Shown here: one piece after another, positions 45,948 through 53,806 of the stretch
Position numbering within the stretch: the first letter of the stretch is position 1
Layout: the number at the start of each line of letters is the position of its first letter
Assembly (NCBI GenBank): GCA_964526645.1
Contig: CAZGJN010000015.1
Coordinates: 13,141-77,140 of the forward strand
Origin: JADJNW01 sp964526645
GTDB lineage: Bacteria > Bacteroidota > Bacteroidia > Chitinophagales > Saprospiraceae
Length of the DNA stretch: 64,000 bases
Direction of reading: 5' to 3'
Made by a program: the position numbers and the translations under genes
The notes under the pieces: generated by a model
The model's database searches: none
The model's input: the letters and a program-made list of their open reading frames with translations, nothing else
Told to the model about the DNA's origin: nothing

Positions 45948-46616
45948 ATGCAACTTTTGCGTTTCCAGAAGGCTCATTCCTACAACATTTTAAAAAAACT
46001 GAAAGTGAAGCGATTGATATTTTTTGTAGCTGTTTTTTATTCGCTGAATCCCCTTTTAAATGCAAGCCCTGTAGATACTTTGCCCACGCCTTTTGGTATC
46101 AAAATTGACTTATCGGCAGAATCCAATAAATGGCGGTCGTTTAGTTCGTACAATGGCAACTTCAGCGTCTTATCGCCTGGTGAGATGACAGAAAAAGTGG
46201 ATACGGTGCTAACGGCTATGGGCGAGCTGGCTTACCATATTTTTTTCTTCCAAAACAAAGCACAAAACGCTGATAACGTGCTGTATATGCTCAGCTATTG
46301 CGATTATCCAGAAGGGGCGCTCCACCATGATTCTACGGAACTACTACAGGATTTTTTTGATGTTACGCTGGATGCTGCTGCCAAAAGTGTAAAAGGAGAA
46401 TTGCTCTACAGTAATGATATTAAAATCCATGGTTTTCCGGGCAAGCGCTGGCGGATTGATTATCTCAATGGCGAGGCTATCATCAAAACCAAGGCATTTG
46501 TTAGGGAAAATCGCTATTACGCTTTGCAAACAATCACTAAAAAAGATCGCAGCCTCAACTTTTCTGCCGATAAATTTCTGGATTCCTTTCAGTTTTTAAA
46601 TACGGCGAACCGATGA
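45948..46616 (+). CDS. Exported protein of unknown function
   Basis: A 222-aa protein from the ATG at 45948; a TTG at 45915 also opens the frame. A basic stretch (KKLKVKR) and hydrophobic run (LIFFVAVFYSLNPLLNA, ~20-38) make a signal peptide. The mature part (FSSYNGNFSVLSPGEMTEKV ... DIKIHGFPGKRWRIDYLNG ... LDSFQFL) reads as a single alpha/beta periplasmic domain. No family recognised. It is divergent from the NAPRT-like gene, 44 bp apart, and convergent with the fructosamine-kinase gene, 3 bp apart. Confidence 0.7.
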   Translation: MQLLRFQKAHSYNILKKLKVKRLIFFVAVFYSLNPLLNASPVDTLPTPFGIKIDLSAESNKWRSFSSYNGNFSVLSPGEMTEKVDTVLTAMGELAYHIFFFQNKAQNADNVLYMLSYCDYPEGALHHDSTELLQDFFDVTLDAAAKSVKGELLYSNDIKIHGFPGKRWRIDYLNGEAIIKTKAFVRENRYYALQTITKKDRSLNFSADKFLDSFQFLNTANR

Positions 46617-46619
46617 GGT

Positions 46620-47492
46620 TTAGGCAAAACGCCTCAGAATTTGCCGAACAGACTGAATGTACCCGCCGCCAAATAGATTGACATGCACCATCAGGTAATA
46701 CAGCTGGTAAAGGTCTATTCTTTCTTCCCAGCCGGGCAGCAGGGGGTACGCCAGTTGATAAGCCTCGTAAAATTTTTGGTCGAACCCGCCAAATAACAGC
46801 GCCATCGCCAGATCCATTTCGCGGGAAGCAAAGCATATCGCGGGGTCAATCAAAACCGGTACACCGCCTTTATCGCACAAAAAATTGCCATTCCACAGGT
46901 CGCCATGAATCAAGGAGGGCGACTCTTCGGGTAGCAATGCCGGAAACTTGGCAAACAGGCGTTCAAAAGACTGATGATCTTGGGTTGTTAGCTTGTCTTC
47001 TTCCGCAGCCAGTTGCATTTGAGGCAATAAGCGACATTCGACGTAAAAATTTACCCAGCTGGTATGCAAGGTATTATTCTGCGGCAAGCTGCCAATAAAA
47101 TTAGCATGATCCAAGCCAAAATGATCGCTTTTGCAGCGATGCAAAGCAGCGAGTCGTTCGCCGAATTGCACCCAAAAATCCGGACGAGGATTGCCCGATT
47201 CGATGTTTTCTAATAGCAAAAAAGCTGGATGCGCTTCTGTCGCACTTGTAGCGATGACCGTAGGAATGCGGAAAATTTTTGTAGAAGCCAATAGTTGCAG
47301 CCCTTTTGCTTCTGCTGCAAACATAGCACCTGCAAAGGTATTGGTATTGATTTTGAGGAAAAAAGCCCCTTTATCGGTTTCGAGCCGCAGCGCCTGGCTA
47401 ATATCACCACCACCCGTGTGAAAAACGGCTTCTACTTTAGCATTTAAGACAGCTTCGCAAGCAGCGCGCGTGTTTTCAGGTAATTTAGCCAT
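46620..47492 (-). CDS. Fructosamine kinase family protein
   Basis: A 290-aa aminoglycoside-phosphotransferase-like kinase. The catalytic loop SLIHGDLWNGNFLCD (~192-206) with Asp and Asn, and the metal-binding LIDPA (~214-218), are intact. HTGGGDISQALRLETDKGAF (~25-44) is the nucleotide loop, as in the FN3K family. Members phosphorylate ketoamines so that sugars detach from glycated proteins; some act on other small substrates. Confidence 0.88.
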   Translation of the reverse strand: MAKLPENTRAACEAVLNAKVEAVFHTGGGDISQALRLETDKGAFFLKINTNTFAGAMFAAEAKGLQLLASTKIFRIPTVIATSATEAHPAFLLLENIESGNPRPDFWVQFGERLAALHRCKSDHFGLDHANFIGSLPQNNTLHTSWVNFYVECRLLPQMQLAAEEDKLTTQDHQSFERLFAKFPALLPEESPSLIHGDLWNGNFLCDKGGVPVLIDPAICFASREMDLAMALLFGGFDQKFYEAYQLAYPLLPGWEERIDLYQLYYLMVHVNLFGGGYIQSVRQILRRFA

Positions 47493-47494
47493 TC

Positions 47495-48232
47495 CTACAG
47501 CCTGTTCTTATTCACCATATCGAGCAGTTCATCGCGGTAATTTTTGCCTACAGGCAGGTGTTTGGCTTGCCCTTTTTCCATGACCTCCACCATATTGCCC
47601 ACAATAGCGCTGATTTTATTGATATTGACGATGTAGGAGCGATGGATGCGTTTGAACATCCCCATCGGCAATTTATCTTCCAGACTTTTCATGGTTTGGA
47701 GGGTGATTACCCTTGTATTTTCCAGGCGAATAATCACATAATCCTTTAAACCTTCGATGTAGATAATCTCATCAAAATTGATTTTTACTAATTTTTTATC
47801 TGCTTTTACAAAAATATAGTCAGGATTATCCTCTTCGGGCGTATGCCCCATGGCCGCAGGCGTTTCCTTGCGTTGTAGCTCAAGTTGCTCAGTTGCTTTG
47901 TTTACGGCTTTCATAAAACGCTCGGCTGAGATAGGCTTGAGAAGATAGTCTAATGCGTTTAATTCAAAGCCCTCGATGGCATAGTTGGGATAAGCAGTGG
48001 TAAAAATAACCAAAGGCGGTTTGGACAAGGTTTTGAGAAAGTCAATTCCGGTGAGCTGCGGCATTTGTATGTCGAGGAACATCAGATCAATCTGATTATT
48101 TTTTAGTACCTCGTTGGCTTCAAAGGCGTTGCCGCACTTTTTTACCAGGTGTAATTCGGGTACTTTTTCGATGTAAGTCTCCAACACATCCTGAGCCAGC
48201 GGCTCATCGTCTACGATAATTACGTTAATCAT
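47495..48232 (-). CDS. LytTR-family response regulator
   Basis: A 245-aa protein. The receiver domain has VDDEPLAQD (6-14), the phospho-acceptor Asp in LMFLDIQMPQLTG (~55) and the lysine in LLKPISAERF (~104). The C-terminal LytTR DNA-binding domain (~140-242) contains VKINFDEIIYIEGLKDYVII and FKRIHRSYIVNINKI. It lies 102 bp downstream of the sensor kinase gene, and 2 bp before the fructosamine-kinase gene on the same strand. Confidence 0.92.
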   Translation of the reverse strand: MINVIIVDDEPLAQDVLETYIEKVPELHLVKKCGNAFEANEVLKNNQIDLMFLDIQMPQLTGIDFLKTLSKPPLVIFTTAYPNYAIEGFELNALDYLLKPISAERFMKAVNKATEQLELQRKETPAAMGHTPEEDNPDYIFVKADKKLVKINFDEIIYIEGLKDYVIIRLENTRVITLQTMKSLEDKLPMGMFKRIHRSYIVNINKISAIVGNMVEVMEKGQAKHLPVGKNYRDELLDMVNKNRL

Positions 48233-48334
48233 GAATATGGCGTTTGATTGTAAAAATGGTCAATTTTTTTGAAAATCGAATAGGTTTATCCAAGTTTGTT
48301 AGCGAAAAGATAAGCTTATTCGTCGAGATCGTAT

Positions 48335-49402
48335 TTAGTTTTTGTTCAGATTCAGTTTTAAATGAACGGCGTAGGACTTGGGGTTATCCTGGATATTTAA
48401 TTTGTATTGATTAGGATAGAGAATATCGAGCCTTCGGCGCACATTCACCAGCCCGATGCCGCCGCTGCGCCGATGGTCTTGCGCTGGCAATGCCATGGTA
48501 TCCGGTTTGCTGTTTTCTATAAAAAAATCAACCTGTTGCTGATTCACTTTGAGGTTCATCATCAAAAAGCCTTTTGAAATCTGGTTGCTCAAACCATGTT
48601 TGAAGCTATTTTCGATAAAAGGGATAAACATAAGCGGCGCGATGCGCTGGTCGCTGATATCACCTTCCACATGGAATGTAATCTCCACATTTTGCGCCTG
48701 GCGCAGTTGTTCCAGATCCAAATAATTGCGAATATGATGCACTTCCTTGCTGAGCAACACCTGTTTTTCATTGCATTCATAGAGCATGTAGCGCATCATT
48801 TCGGAGAGCTTGATGACAATTTCCGGGGCTTTGTCCGATTTTTTCAGGGTAAGGGCATAAAGGTTGTTGAGAGTGTTAAACAAAAAATGCGGATTGATCT
48901 GTGACTTTAGAAACCGCAGTTCCGTTTGCATCGTACGATTTTCCAGCTCTTGCTTCTCGCGTGAAGAGCGCAGCCAATCGCTGATGATTTTGAAAACAGT
49001 AGAAGAACCAGCAATTAGAAAAGTGACCAGAAAATACAGGTTTTGATTGGCGATCAGTTGAGCCTGTGCTTGTGGCAAGCCAGAAAATTTAAAATAAAAA
49101 GCTATCATTTTGAGCGGGGTTATGATAAAAGTAGCCAACAGCAACAACCCACAATACGTCAGGAATTTATTTTTGGTCAGGTAATTGGGTACGAGGTACA
49201 GCAAATTAAAATACACGATGAGGGCATAAAAAAAGACATTGATCAACTCGTTGGTGAGGGTGAATAAAAACCGTTGCTGCATGCCTTCTGTGAGCGTCAG
49301 CAAAATCAACAAACCCAACCATAAAGTGGTATGGTATACCCATTTGTTAGAAAGAAAACCAATGAGTTTGGTACGCCATTTGGTACTGACTACTGTATCC
49401 AT
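48335..49402 (-). CDS. LytS-type sensor histidine kinase
   Basis: A 355-aa protein. Four transmembrane helices lie in residues ~20-145 with no large extracytoplasmic loop. A short coiled coil leads to the His_kinase domain (PF06580 type) with phospho-acceptor in LKSQINPHFLFNTLNNLYAL (~168-187). The ATPase half has PFIENSFKHGL and GGIGLVNVRRRLDILYP. It pairs with the LytTR regulator downstream; the signal is unknown. Confidence 0.9.
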   Translation of the reverse strand: MDTVVSTKWRTKLIGFLSNKWVYHTTLWLGLLILLTLTEGMQQRFLFTLTNELINVFFYALIVYFNLLYLVPNYLTKNKFLTYCGLLLLATFIITPLKMIAFYFKFSGLPQAQAQLIANQNLYFLVTFLIAGSSTVFKIISDWLRSSREKQELENRTMQTELRFLKSQINPHFLFNTLNNLYALTLKKSDKAPEIVIKLSEMMRYMLYECNEKQVLLSKEVHHIRNYLDLEQLRQAQNVEITFHVEGDISDQRIAPLMFIPFIENSFKHGLSNQISKGFLMMNLKVNQQQVDFFIENSKPDTMALPAQDHRRSGGIGLVNVRRRLDILYPNQYKLNIQDNPKSYAVHLKLNLNKN

Positions 49403-49562
49403 ATCTTTCTCAATGCACCGGCAGATTCAATAAAGGAACTATTCCTACTGCTTTGTTTGTTTTCAAAGTCAAAAAAAAGAAATCATTTTCTAAAATAGGA
49501 ATAAATTGGATAAAAGCGCTTTTTCCATAGAACTATTATTTTTGCGCTTGAAAAATAGATGA

Positions 49563-49641
49563 TGGGTCGAAAGAGTGGGGGGGATTTCGTAAATCTTGAA
49601 GATTTGCGAAATCTGAAAAGCAAGTCAACCGATTTGACCCA
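49563..49641 (+). repeat. 79-bp palindromic intergenic repeat, copy 4
   Basis: The inner centre is a nearly perfect palindrome (AAATCTTGAAGATTT) flanked by GATTTCG/CGAAATC; right end TTTGACCCA. It lies in the divergent spacer before the PTPS gene. A TATTTTTG at 49537-49544 just to the left could be a -7 element. Confidence 0.85.
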
Positions 49642-49692
49642 CTACCGAAAAATAGAACAGAAAACAGCAATTAAAAACAGCAAAACTAAGAT

Positions 49693-50106
49693 ATGGTTTA
49701 TCTGACAAGAAGGGAAACCTTTAATGCTGCCCACAAACTTTGGGTAGAACAGTGGAGCGAATCAGAAAATATAGCGGCTTTTGGTAAATGCGCCAACAAA
49801 AACTGGCATGGGCACAATTATGAATTATTTGTAACCGTGAAAGGAAAACCCGACCCCGTGACGGGCTTCGTCATTGATGTAAAACAACTGAGCCAAATTA
49901 TCAAAACGGTTATTACGGATCGAGTGGATCACTCCAATCTTAATCTGGATGTAGATTTTGTGCCCCGCGGGATGCTGCCTACTACGGAAAACTTGGCGAT
50001 CTTGTTTTGGCAACAACTCGAGCCGCACCTGAAAAATTGCCGCCTGCACTGTATTCGCTTGCACGAAACCGAAAATATTTACGCAGAATATTACGGAGAA
50101 GAATAA
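49693..50106 (+). CDS. queD: 6-pyruvoyl-tetrahydropterin synthase / QueD family
   Basis: A 137-aa T-fold enzyme acting on dihydroneopterin triphosphate. Zinc-binding His are in NAAHKL and WHGHNYEL; FGKCANKNWHGHNY (~36-49) places the catalytic Cys just as in PTPS. DHSNLNLDV (~81-89), TTENLAILFW (~99-108) and ETENIYAEYYGE match the animal-type PTPS pattern well. It may therefore make 6-pyruvoyl-tetrahydropterin or the queuosine precursor carboxytetrahydropterin. It is followed by folE, which makes its substrate. Confidence 0.88.
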   Translation: MVYLTRRETFNAAHKLWVEQWSESENIAAFGKCANKNWHGHNYELFVTVKGKPDPVTGFVIDVKQLSQIIKTVITDRVDHSNLNLDVDFVPRGMLPTTENLAILFWQQLEPHLKNCRLHCIRLHETENIYAEYYGEE

Positions 50107-50172
50107 TCACTTTGGACAAAATGAAACACTATCTCTTTCCGGCTGTTCTCTTTACAACTTAAATTTAACAGC

Positions 50173-50769
50173 ATGAATAACCCGCTTTTTGAAGAACAAG
50201 CTGACCCCAAAACCGCCATTCTCACACAGCATTATGAAGCGATTATCAAGGAATTGGACGAACAAACAGATCGGGAAGGGCTACTCAAGACCCCAGAACG
50301 TGCTGCCAAAGCGATACAATTTTTGACACAAGGCTACCGCCAGGATGCCAAAGAGATCCTTCGCTCTGCTATGTTCAAAGAAGCCTACAGCGAGATGGTA
50401 ATTGTTAAGGATATTGAATTATATTCGCTTTGCGAACATCACCTATTGCCTTTTTTCGGTAAGGCGCATGTGGCTTACATCCCCAACGGCTACATCGTAG
50501 GCTTGAGCAAGATTCCCCGCGTTATTGATGTGTTTGCCAGGAGGCTGCAAGTACAAGAACGATTGACGGACGAAATCCTGCATTGTATTCAAGCAACCTT
50601 GAAACCGCTGGGGGTGGCGGTTGTCATCGAAGCGAAACACATGTGTATGATGATGCGCGGAGTGCAAAAGCAAAATTCACTCACTACTACCTCTGCCTTT
50701 ACGGGCGAATTTCAAAGGGTGGAAACCAGAAGTGAGTTTTTAACCTTGATTGGGCATAAATTACATTAA
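50173..50769 (+). CDS. folE: GTP cyclohydrolase I
   Basis: A 198-aa T-fold enzyme converting GTP to 7,8-dihydroneopterin triphosphate. LYSLCEHHLLPFFGKAHVAY (~83-102) carries the zinc Cys and His ligands; EAKHMCMMMRGVQKQNS (~155-171) carries the third ligand and catalytic residues. Length is typical. It is 66 bp after queD, so the two likely form one pterin unit. Confidence 0.95.
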   Translation: MNNPLFEEQADPKTAILTQHYEAIIKELDEQTDREGLLKTPERAAKAIQFLTQGYRQDAKEILRSAMFKEAYSEMVIVKDIELYSLCEHHLLPFFGKAHVAYIPNGYIVGLSKIPRVIDVFARRLQVQERLTDEILHCIQATLKPLGVAVVIEAKHMCMMMRGVQKQNSLTTTSAFTGEFQRVETRSEFLTLIGHKLH

Positions 50770-50789
50770 AAGTATCAAATACTCGGTGC

Positions 50790-50867
50790 TGAGTCAAATG
50801 GATGGATGTGATTTGGTAAATCTTTGAGATTTGCGAAATCTGGATAAAAAACAACCGTTTTGATCCA
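50790..50867 (+). repeat. Palindromic intergenic repeat, copy 5
   Basis: A 78-bp diverged copy (TGAGTCAAA left, TTTTGATCCA right, core AGATTTGCGAAATCT conserved) between folE and fabD. Confidence 0.75.
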
Positions 50868-50929
50868 CTATCAAATAGTCGAATCGTGTCATAGCCAATC
50901 TTTACAGTTCAACAAAAAATACTAAAATT

Positions 50930-51811
50930 ATGAAAGCATATTTGTTTCCCGGGCAGGCTTCCCAATTTGAAGGTATGGGTAAAGACCTCTACGAAAATAG
51001 CGATCTGGGGAGAAACCTGTTTGAACAAGCAAATGAGATACTGGGTTATCGCATCACGGATGTAATGTTTAATGGTACAATGGAAGATCTGAAGCAGACA
51101 AAAATCACCCAACCGGCGGTTTTTCTGCACTCTATTGTAAAGGCAAAATTGGCAGAGGCTGCCTTTCAGCCGGATACAGTGGCAGGGCATTCGCTCGGCG
51201 AATTTTCTGCATTGGTAGCGGCTCAAGCAATAAGTTTTGAAGATGGACTAAAGCTGGTGTACCAAAGAGCAATGGCAATGCAAAAAGCCTGCGAAGCAGT
51301 AGAAAGCACCATGGCTGCCATTTTGGGCTTGGAGGATGAAATCGTAGAAAAAGTCTGTGCAGAGATAAAAGAAGAGATCGTGGTACCTGCCAACTACAAC
51401 TGCCCTGGGCAATTGGTGATATCGGGATCAGTGAGAGGTATAGAAATCGCCGTAGCAAAACTCACCGCAGCAGGTGCCAAGCGCGCCGTCATACTCGAAG
51501 TGGGTGGTGCTTTTCACTCGCCATTGATGCAACCAGCACAGGATGAACTGGCAGCGGCAATAACCAATACCCCCATTCACGAGCCGATCTGCCCGATCTA
51601 TCAAAATGTAAATGCGTTGCCCCAACGCGATCCAGCACAAATCAAACAAAACCTTATTGATCAGCTTACTTCGCCTGTTCGCTGGACACAAACGGTGGTC
51701 AATATGCTTCAAGATGGGGTCACTTCATTTGTCGAAGTAGGTGGCACCGGCAAAGTATTACAAAGTTTTGTGAAAAAAGTGGACCGCAACGCGGATACGT
51801 CAAACCTTTAA
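50930..51811 (+). CDS. fabD: Malonyl-CoA:ACP transacylase
   Basis: A 293-aa enzyme transferring malonyl from CoA to acyl carrier protein for fatty-acid synthesis. FPGQASQFEGMGKDL (5-19) begins the fold, the nucleophile elbow is GHSLGEFSALVAA (~86-98), the Arg is in QRAMAMQ and the catalytic His is in GAFHSPLM (~197-204). It is single-domain and of normal length. Other fab genes are not in the window. Confidence 0.95.
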   Translation: MKAYLFPGQASQFEGMGKDLYENSDLGRNLFEQANEILGYRITDVMFNGTMEDLKQTKITQPAVFLHSIVKAKLAEAAFQPDTVAGHSLGEFSALVAAQAISFEDGLKLVYQRAMAMQKACEAVESTMAAILGLEDEIVEKVCAEIKEEIVVPANYNCPGQLVISGSVRGIEIAVAKLTAAGAKRAVILEVGGAFHSPLMQPAQDELAAAITNTPIHEPICPIYQNVNALPQRDPAQIKQNLIDQLTSPVRWTQTVVNMLQDGVTSFVEVGGTGKVLQSFVKKVDRNADTSNL

Positions 51812-51939
51812 AACCGGAGATCAGTGTAAAAAATTCAACAGTTTTTTTGCAAATTGACGCAAATATTACATTACAGAAGGTTGCTTTTTTCAGATGAAGA
51901 GTGGATATTTAGTTTGAAATCTAAACTCAGGTGTACAAT

Positions 51940-52497
51940 ATGGTCGGTAATGAGGTAAAAAAAGGGAAAGTGCTTCTGGCAGAGCCTTTTATGCTGGACT
52001 CTAACTTCAAGCGTACCGCTATCCTACTCTGCGATCATAGCGAAGAAGGTAGCTTTGGTTTTATTATGAACAGACCCCTCAATATTCGGGTAGATGAATT
52101 GATAGAGGATTTTCCTGAATTTAATGCAGAAGTATTTCTCGGCGGACCGGTACAACAAGACACGATTCATTACATCCATAATGTAGGAGATTTGCTGGAT
52201 GATAGCATTAAAATAATAGATGGCGTATATTGGGGCGGGGACTTTAATAAACTGAAGTTTTTAATTACATCCCAATTAATAGAACCACATAATATCCGTT
52301 TTTTCGTGGGATACTCTGGCTGGTCAGAAGGACAATTGGTGGATGAAATGGTATATGGCTCTTGGGTCGTAGCCGATATGGATGCTAATTATTTATTCAA
52401 ATCAAAACCCTCCTACCTCTGGCAGCAAGTAATGTACAACAAAGGGGATGCTTTCACGGTGATCGCTCACATGCCTGATGTGGTAAGCTGGAATTGA
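51940..52497 (+). CDS. yqgE: YqgE/AlgH family protein
   Basis: A 185-aa protein from the ATG at 51940; a GTG at 51931 is also possible. KGKVLLAEPFMLDSNFKRTA and GSFGFIMNRPL are the family hallmark, and VFLGGPVQQDTIHYIH and VGYSGWSEGQLVDEM follow in order. The function of the family is unsettled. Its TGA overlaps the next ATG (TGATG), coupling it to yggS. Confidence 0.9.
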   Translation: MVGNEVKKGKVLLAEPFMLDSNFKRTAILLCDHSEEGSFGFIMNRPLNIRVDELIEDFPEFNAEVFLGGPVQQDTIHYIHNVGDLLDDSIKIIDGVYWGGDFNKLKFLITSQLIEPHNIRFFVGYSGWSEGQLVDEMVYGSWVVADMDANYLFKSKPSYLWQQVMYNKGDAFTVIAHMPDVVSWN

Positions 52498-53186
52498 TGG
52501 ATAATGAGCGCAAATTATTAGAAAATATGATATTTGAGGAGATATTTCTGGCGCTTCAAGCTACACATACGCAACTGATAGCGGTCTCAAAAACACAACC
52601 AGTGGCAGCTATTCTGGAATTGTATCAAAAAGGACAACGCGATTTTGGTGAAAATAAAGCCCAGGAACTCATTGCCAAATACGAAACGCTGCCCAAAGAT
52701 ATTCGCTGGCACATGATTGGGCATTTGCAAACCAATAAAGTCAAGTATATCGCGCCTTTTGTTCACCTCATTCATTCGGTGGACTCAGCTGATGTTCTGC
52801 TCGAAATTAATAAACAAGCTGCCAAGTATAATAGAGTTATTAATTGTTTGTTACAATTTAAAATTGCACAGGAAAATACAAAATATGGCTTCGGCCTTGA
52901 ATCGGCTCAGGATTTATTGGAATCGGCTGATTTCAAAGCACTTCAGCATGTACAGATTGTTGGGGTGATGGGCATGGCTACCTTCACAGAAGATATGGAG
53001 CAGGTACGGCAAGAGTTTCGGGCGCTCCAGGCGATTTTTTCAACCTTGAAGCATAAATATTTTTTGGATCAACCAGCATTTAAAGAACGCTCCATGGGCA
53101 TGTCTGGCGATTATAAAATTGCTATCCAAGAAGGAAGCACTATGGTACGAATCGGCACACTTTTGTTTGGAAAACGGAGCAATTAA
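52497..53186 (+). CDS. yggS: PLP homeostasis protein, YggS/PLPBP family
   Basis: A 229-aa single-domain TIM barrel binding PLP. The PLP lysine is in LIAVSKTQP (~29-37). GENKAQEL, WHMIGHLQTNK and GFGLES follow, and the phosphate-binding end is MGMSGDYKIAIQEGSTMVRI. It starts at the ATG overlapping the yqgE stop. It keeps free PLP balanced and has no known catalytic activity. Confidence 0.93.
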   Translation: MDNERKLLENMIFEEIFLALQATHTQLIAVSKTQPVAAILELYQKGQRDFGENKAQELIAKYETLPKDIRWHMIGHLQTNKVKYIAPFVHLIHSVDSADVLLEINKQAAKYNRVINCLLQFKIAQENTKYGFGLESAQDLLESADFKALQHVQIVGVMGMATFTEDMEQVRQEFRALQAIFSTLKHKYFLDQPAFKERSMGMSGDYKIAIQEGSTMVRIGTLLFGKRSN

Positions 53187-53198
53187 GCACTACATACA

Positions 53199-53723
53199 AT
53201 GCGTTTACGAAAAGCAAGCATCAATGATTTAGCATTGTTAAAATATTGGGATGAGCAGCCACACGTTCTGGAGTCCGATCCGAATGATGATTGGAACTGG
53301 GAATTTGAATTAACCCGAAATCCTGAGTGGCGGGAGCAATTGATGGCAGTAATTAATGGGCAAGCTATCGGATTTATACAAATAATTGACCCTGCCGAAG
53401 AGGAATCTCATTATTGGGGGGATATCGGGCGGGGCAAGCGCGCCATTGATATTTGGATAGGCGAAGCAGAAAATTTACGCAAAGGATATGGTACAAAAAT
53501 GATGAAATTGGCCCTTGAGCGATGTTTCGCTGACAAAAATGTAACAGAGGTGCTCATTGACCCACTTGAATCAAATGCAGATGCTATTCATTTCTATAAA
53601 AAACTTGGGTTTGAGTTCTTAGAGAAAAGAGTTTTTGGCGATGACCTATGCGAAGTGTATCGTATGAGTAGAGAAAAATGGCAGAAGACCTTGTGTGTGA
53701 AATCCGTAGGAAACGAGATATGA
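53199..53723 (+). CDS. GNAT acetyltransferase, AAC(6')-like
   Basis: A 174-aa single GNAT domain. The acetyl-CoA loop is LRKGYGTKMMKLAL (~93-106). DPLESNADAIHFYKKLGFEF (~126-145) is the C-terminal signature. The overall pattern (early W-rich region, DIWIGEAENLRKGYGT) is like aminoglycoside 6'-N-acetyltransferases, but chromosomal relatives often have other substrates, so resistance is not implied. It is 12 bp after yggS. Confidence 0.82.
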   Translation: MRLRKASINDLALLKYWDEQPHVLESDPNDDWNWEFELTRNPEWREQLMAVINGQAIGFIQIIDPAEEESHYWGDIGRGKRAIDIWIGEAENLRKGYGTKMMKLALERCFADKNVTEVLIDPLESNADAIHFYKKLGFEFLEKRVFGDDLCEVYRMSREKWQKTLCVKSVGNEI

Positions 53724-53806
53724 CACACATCGTTAGCATCAGGTTAGTTTATTTGATCTTTGTCATTTTCCATCTGTGCAAAAGTCTTGTTCTGTGGTAA
53801 TTACTG

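Noticed and set aside
49563..50867. Composite transposon around queD-folE
   Set aside because: Two flanking repeats exist, but no transposase or target duplication is seen; kept only as part of a finding, not as a feature.
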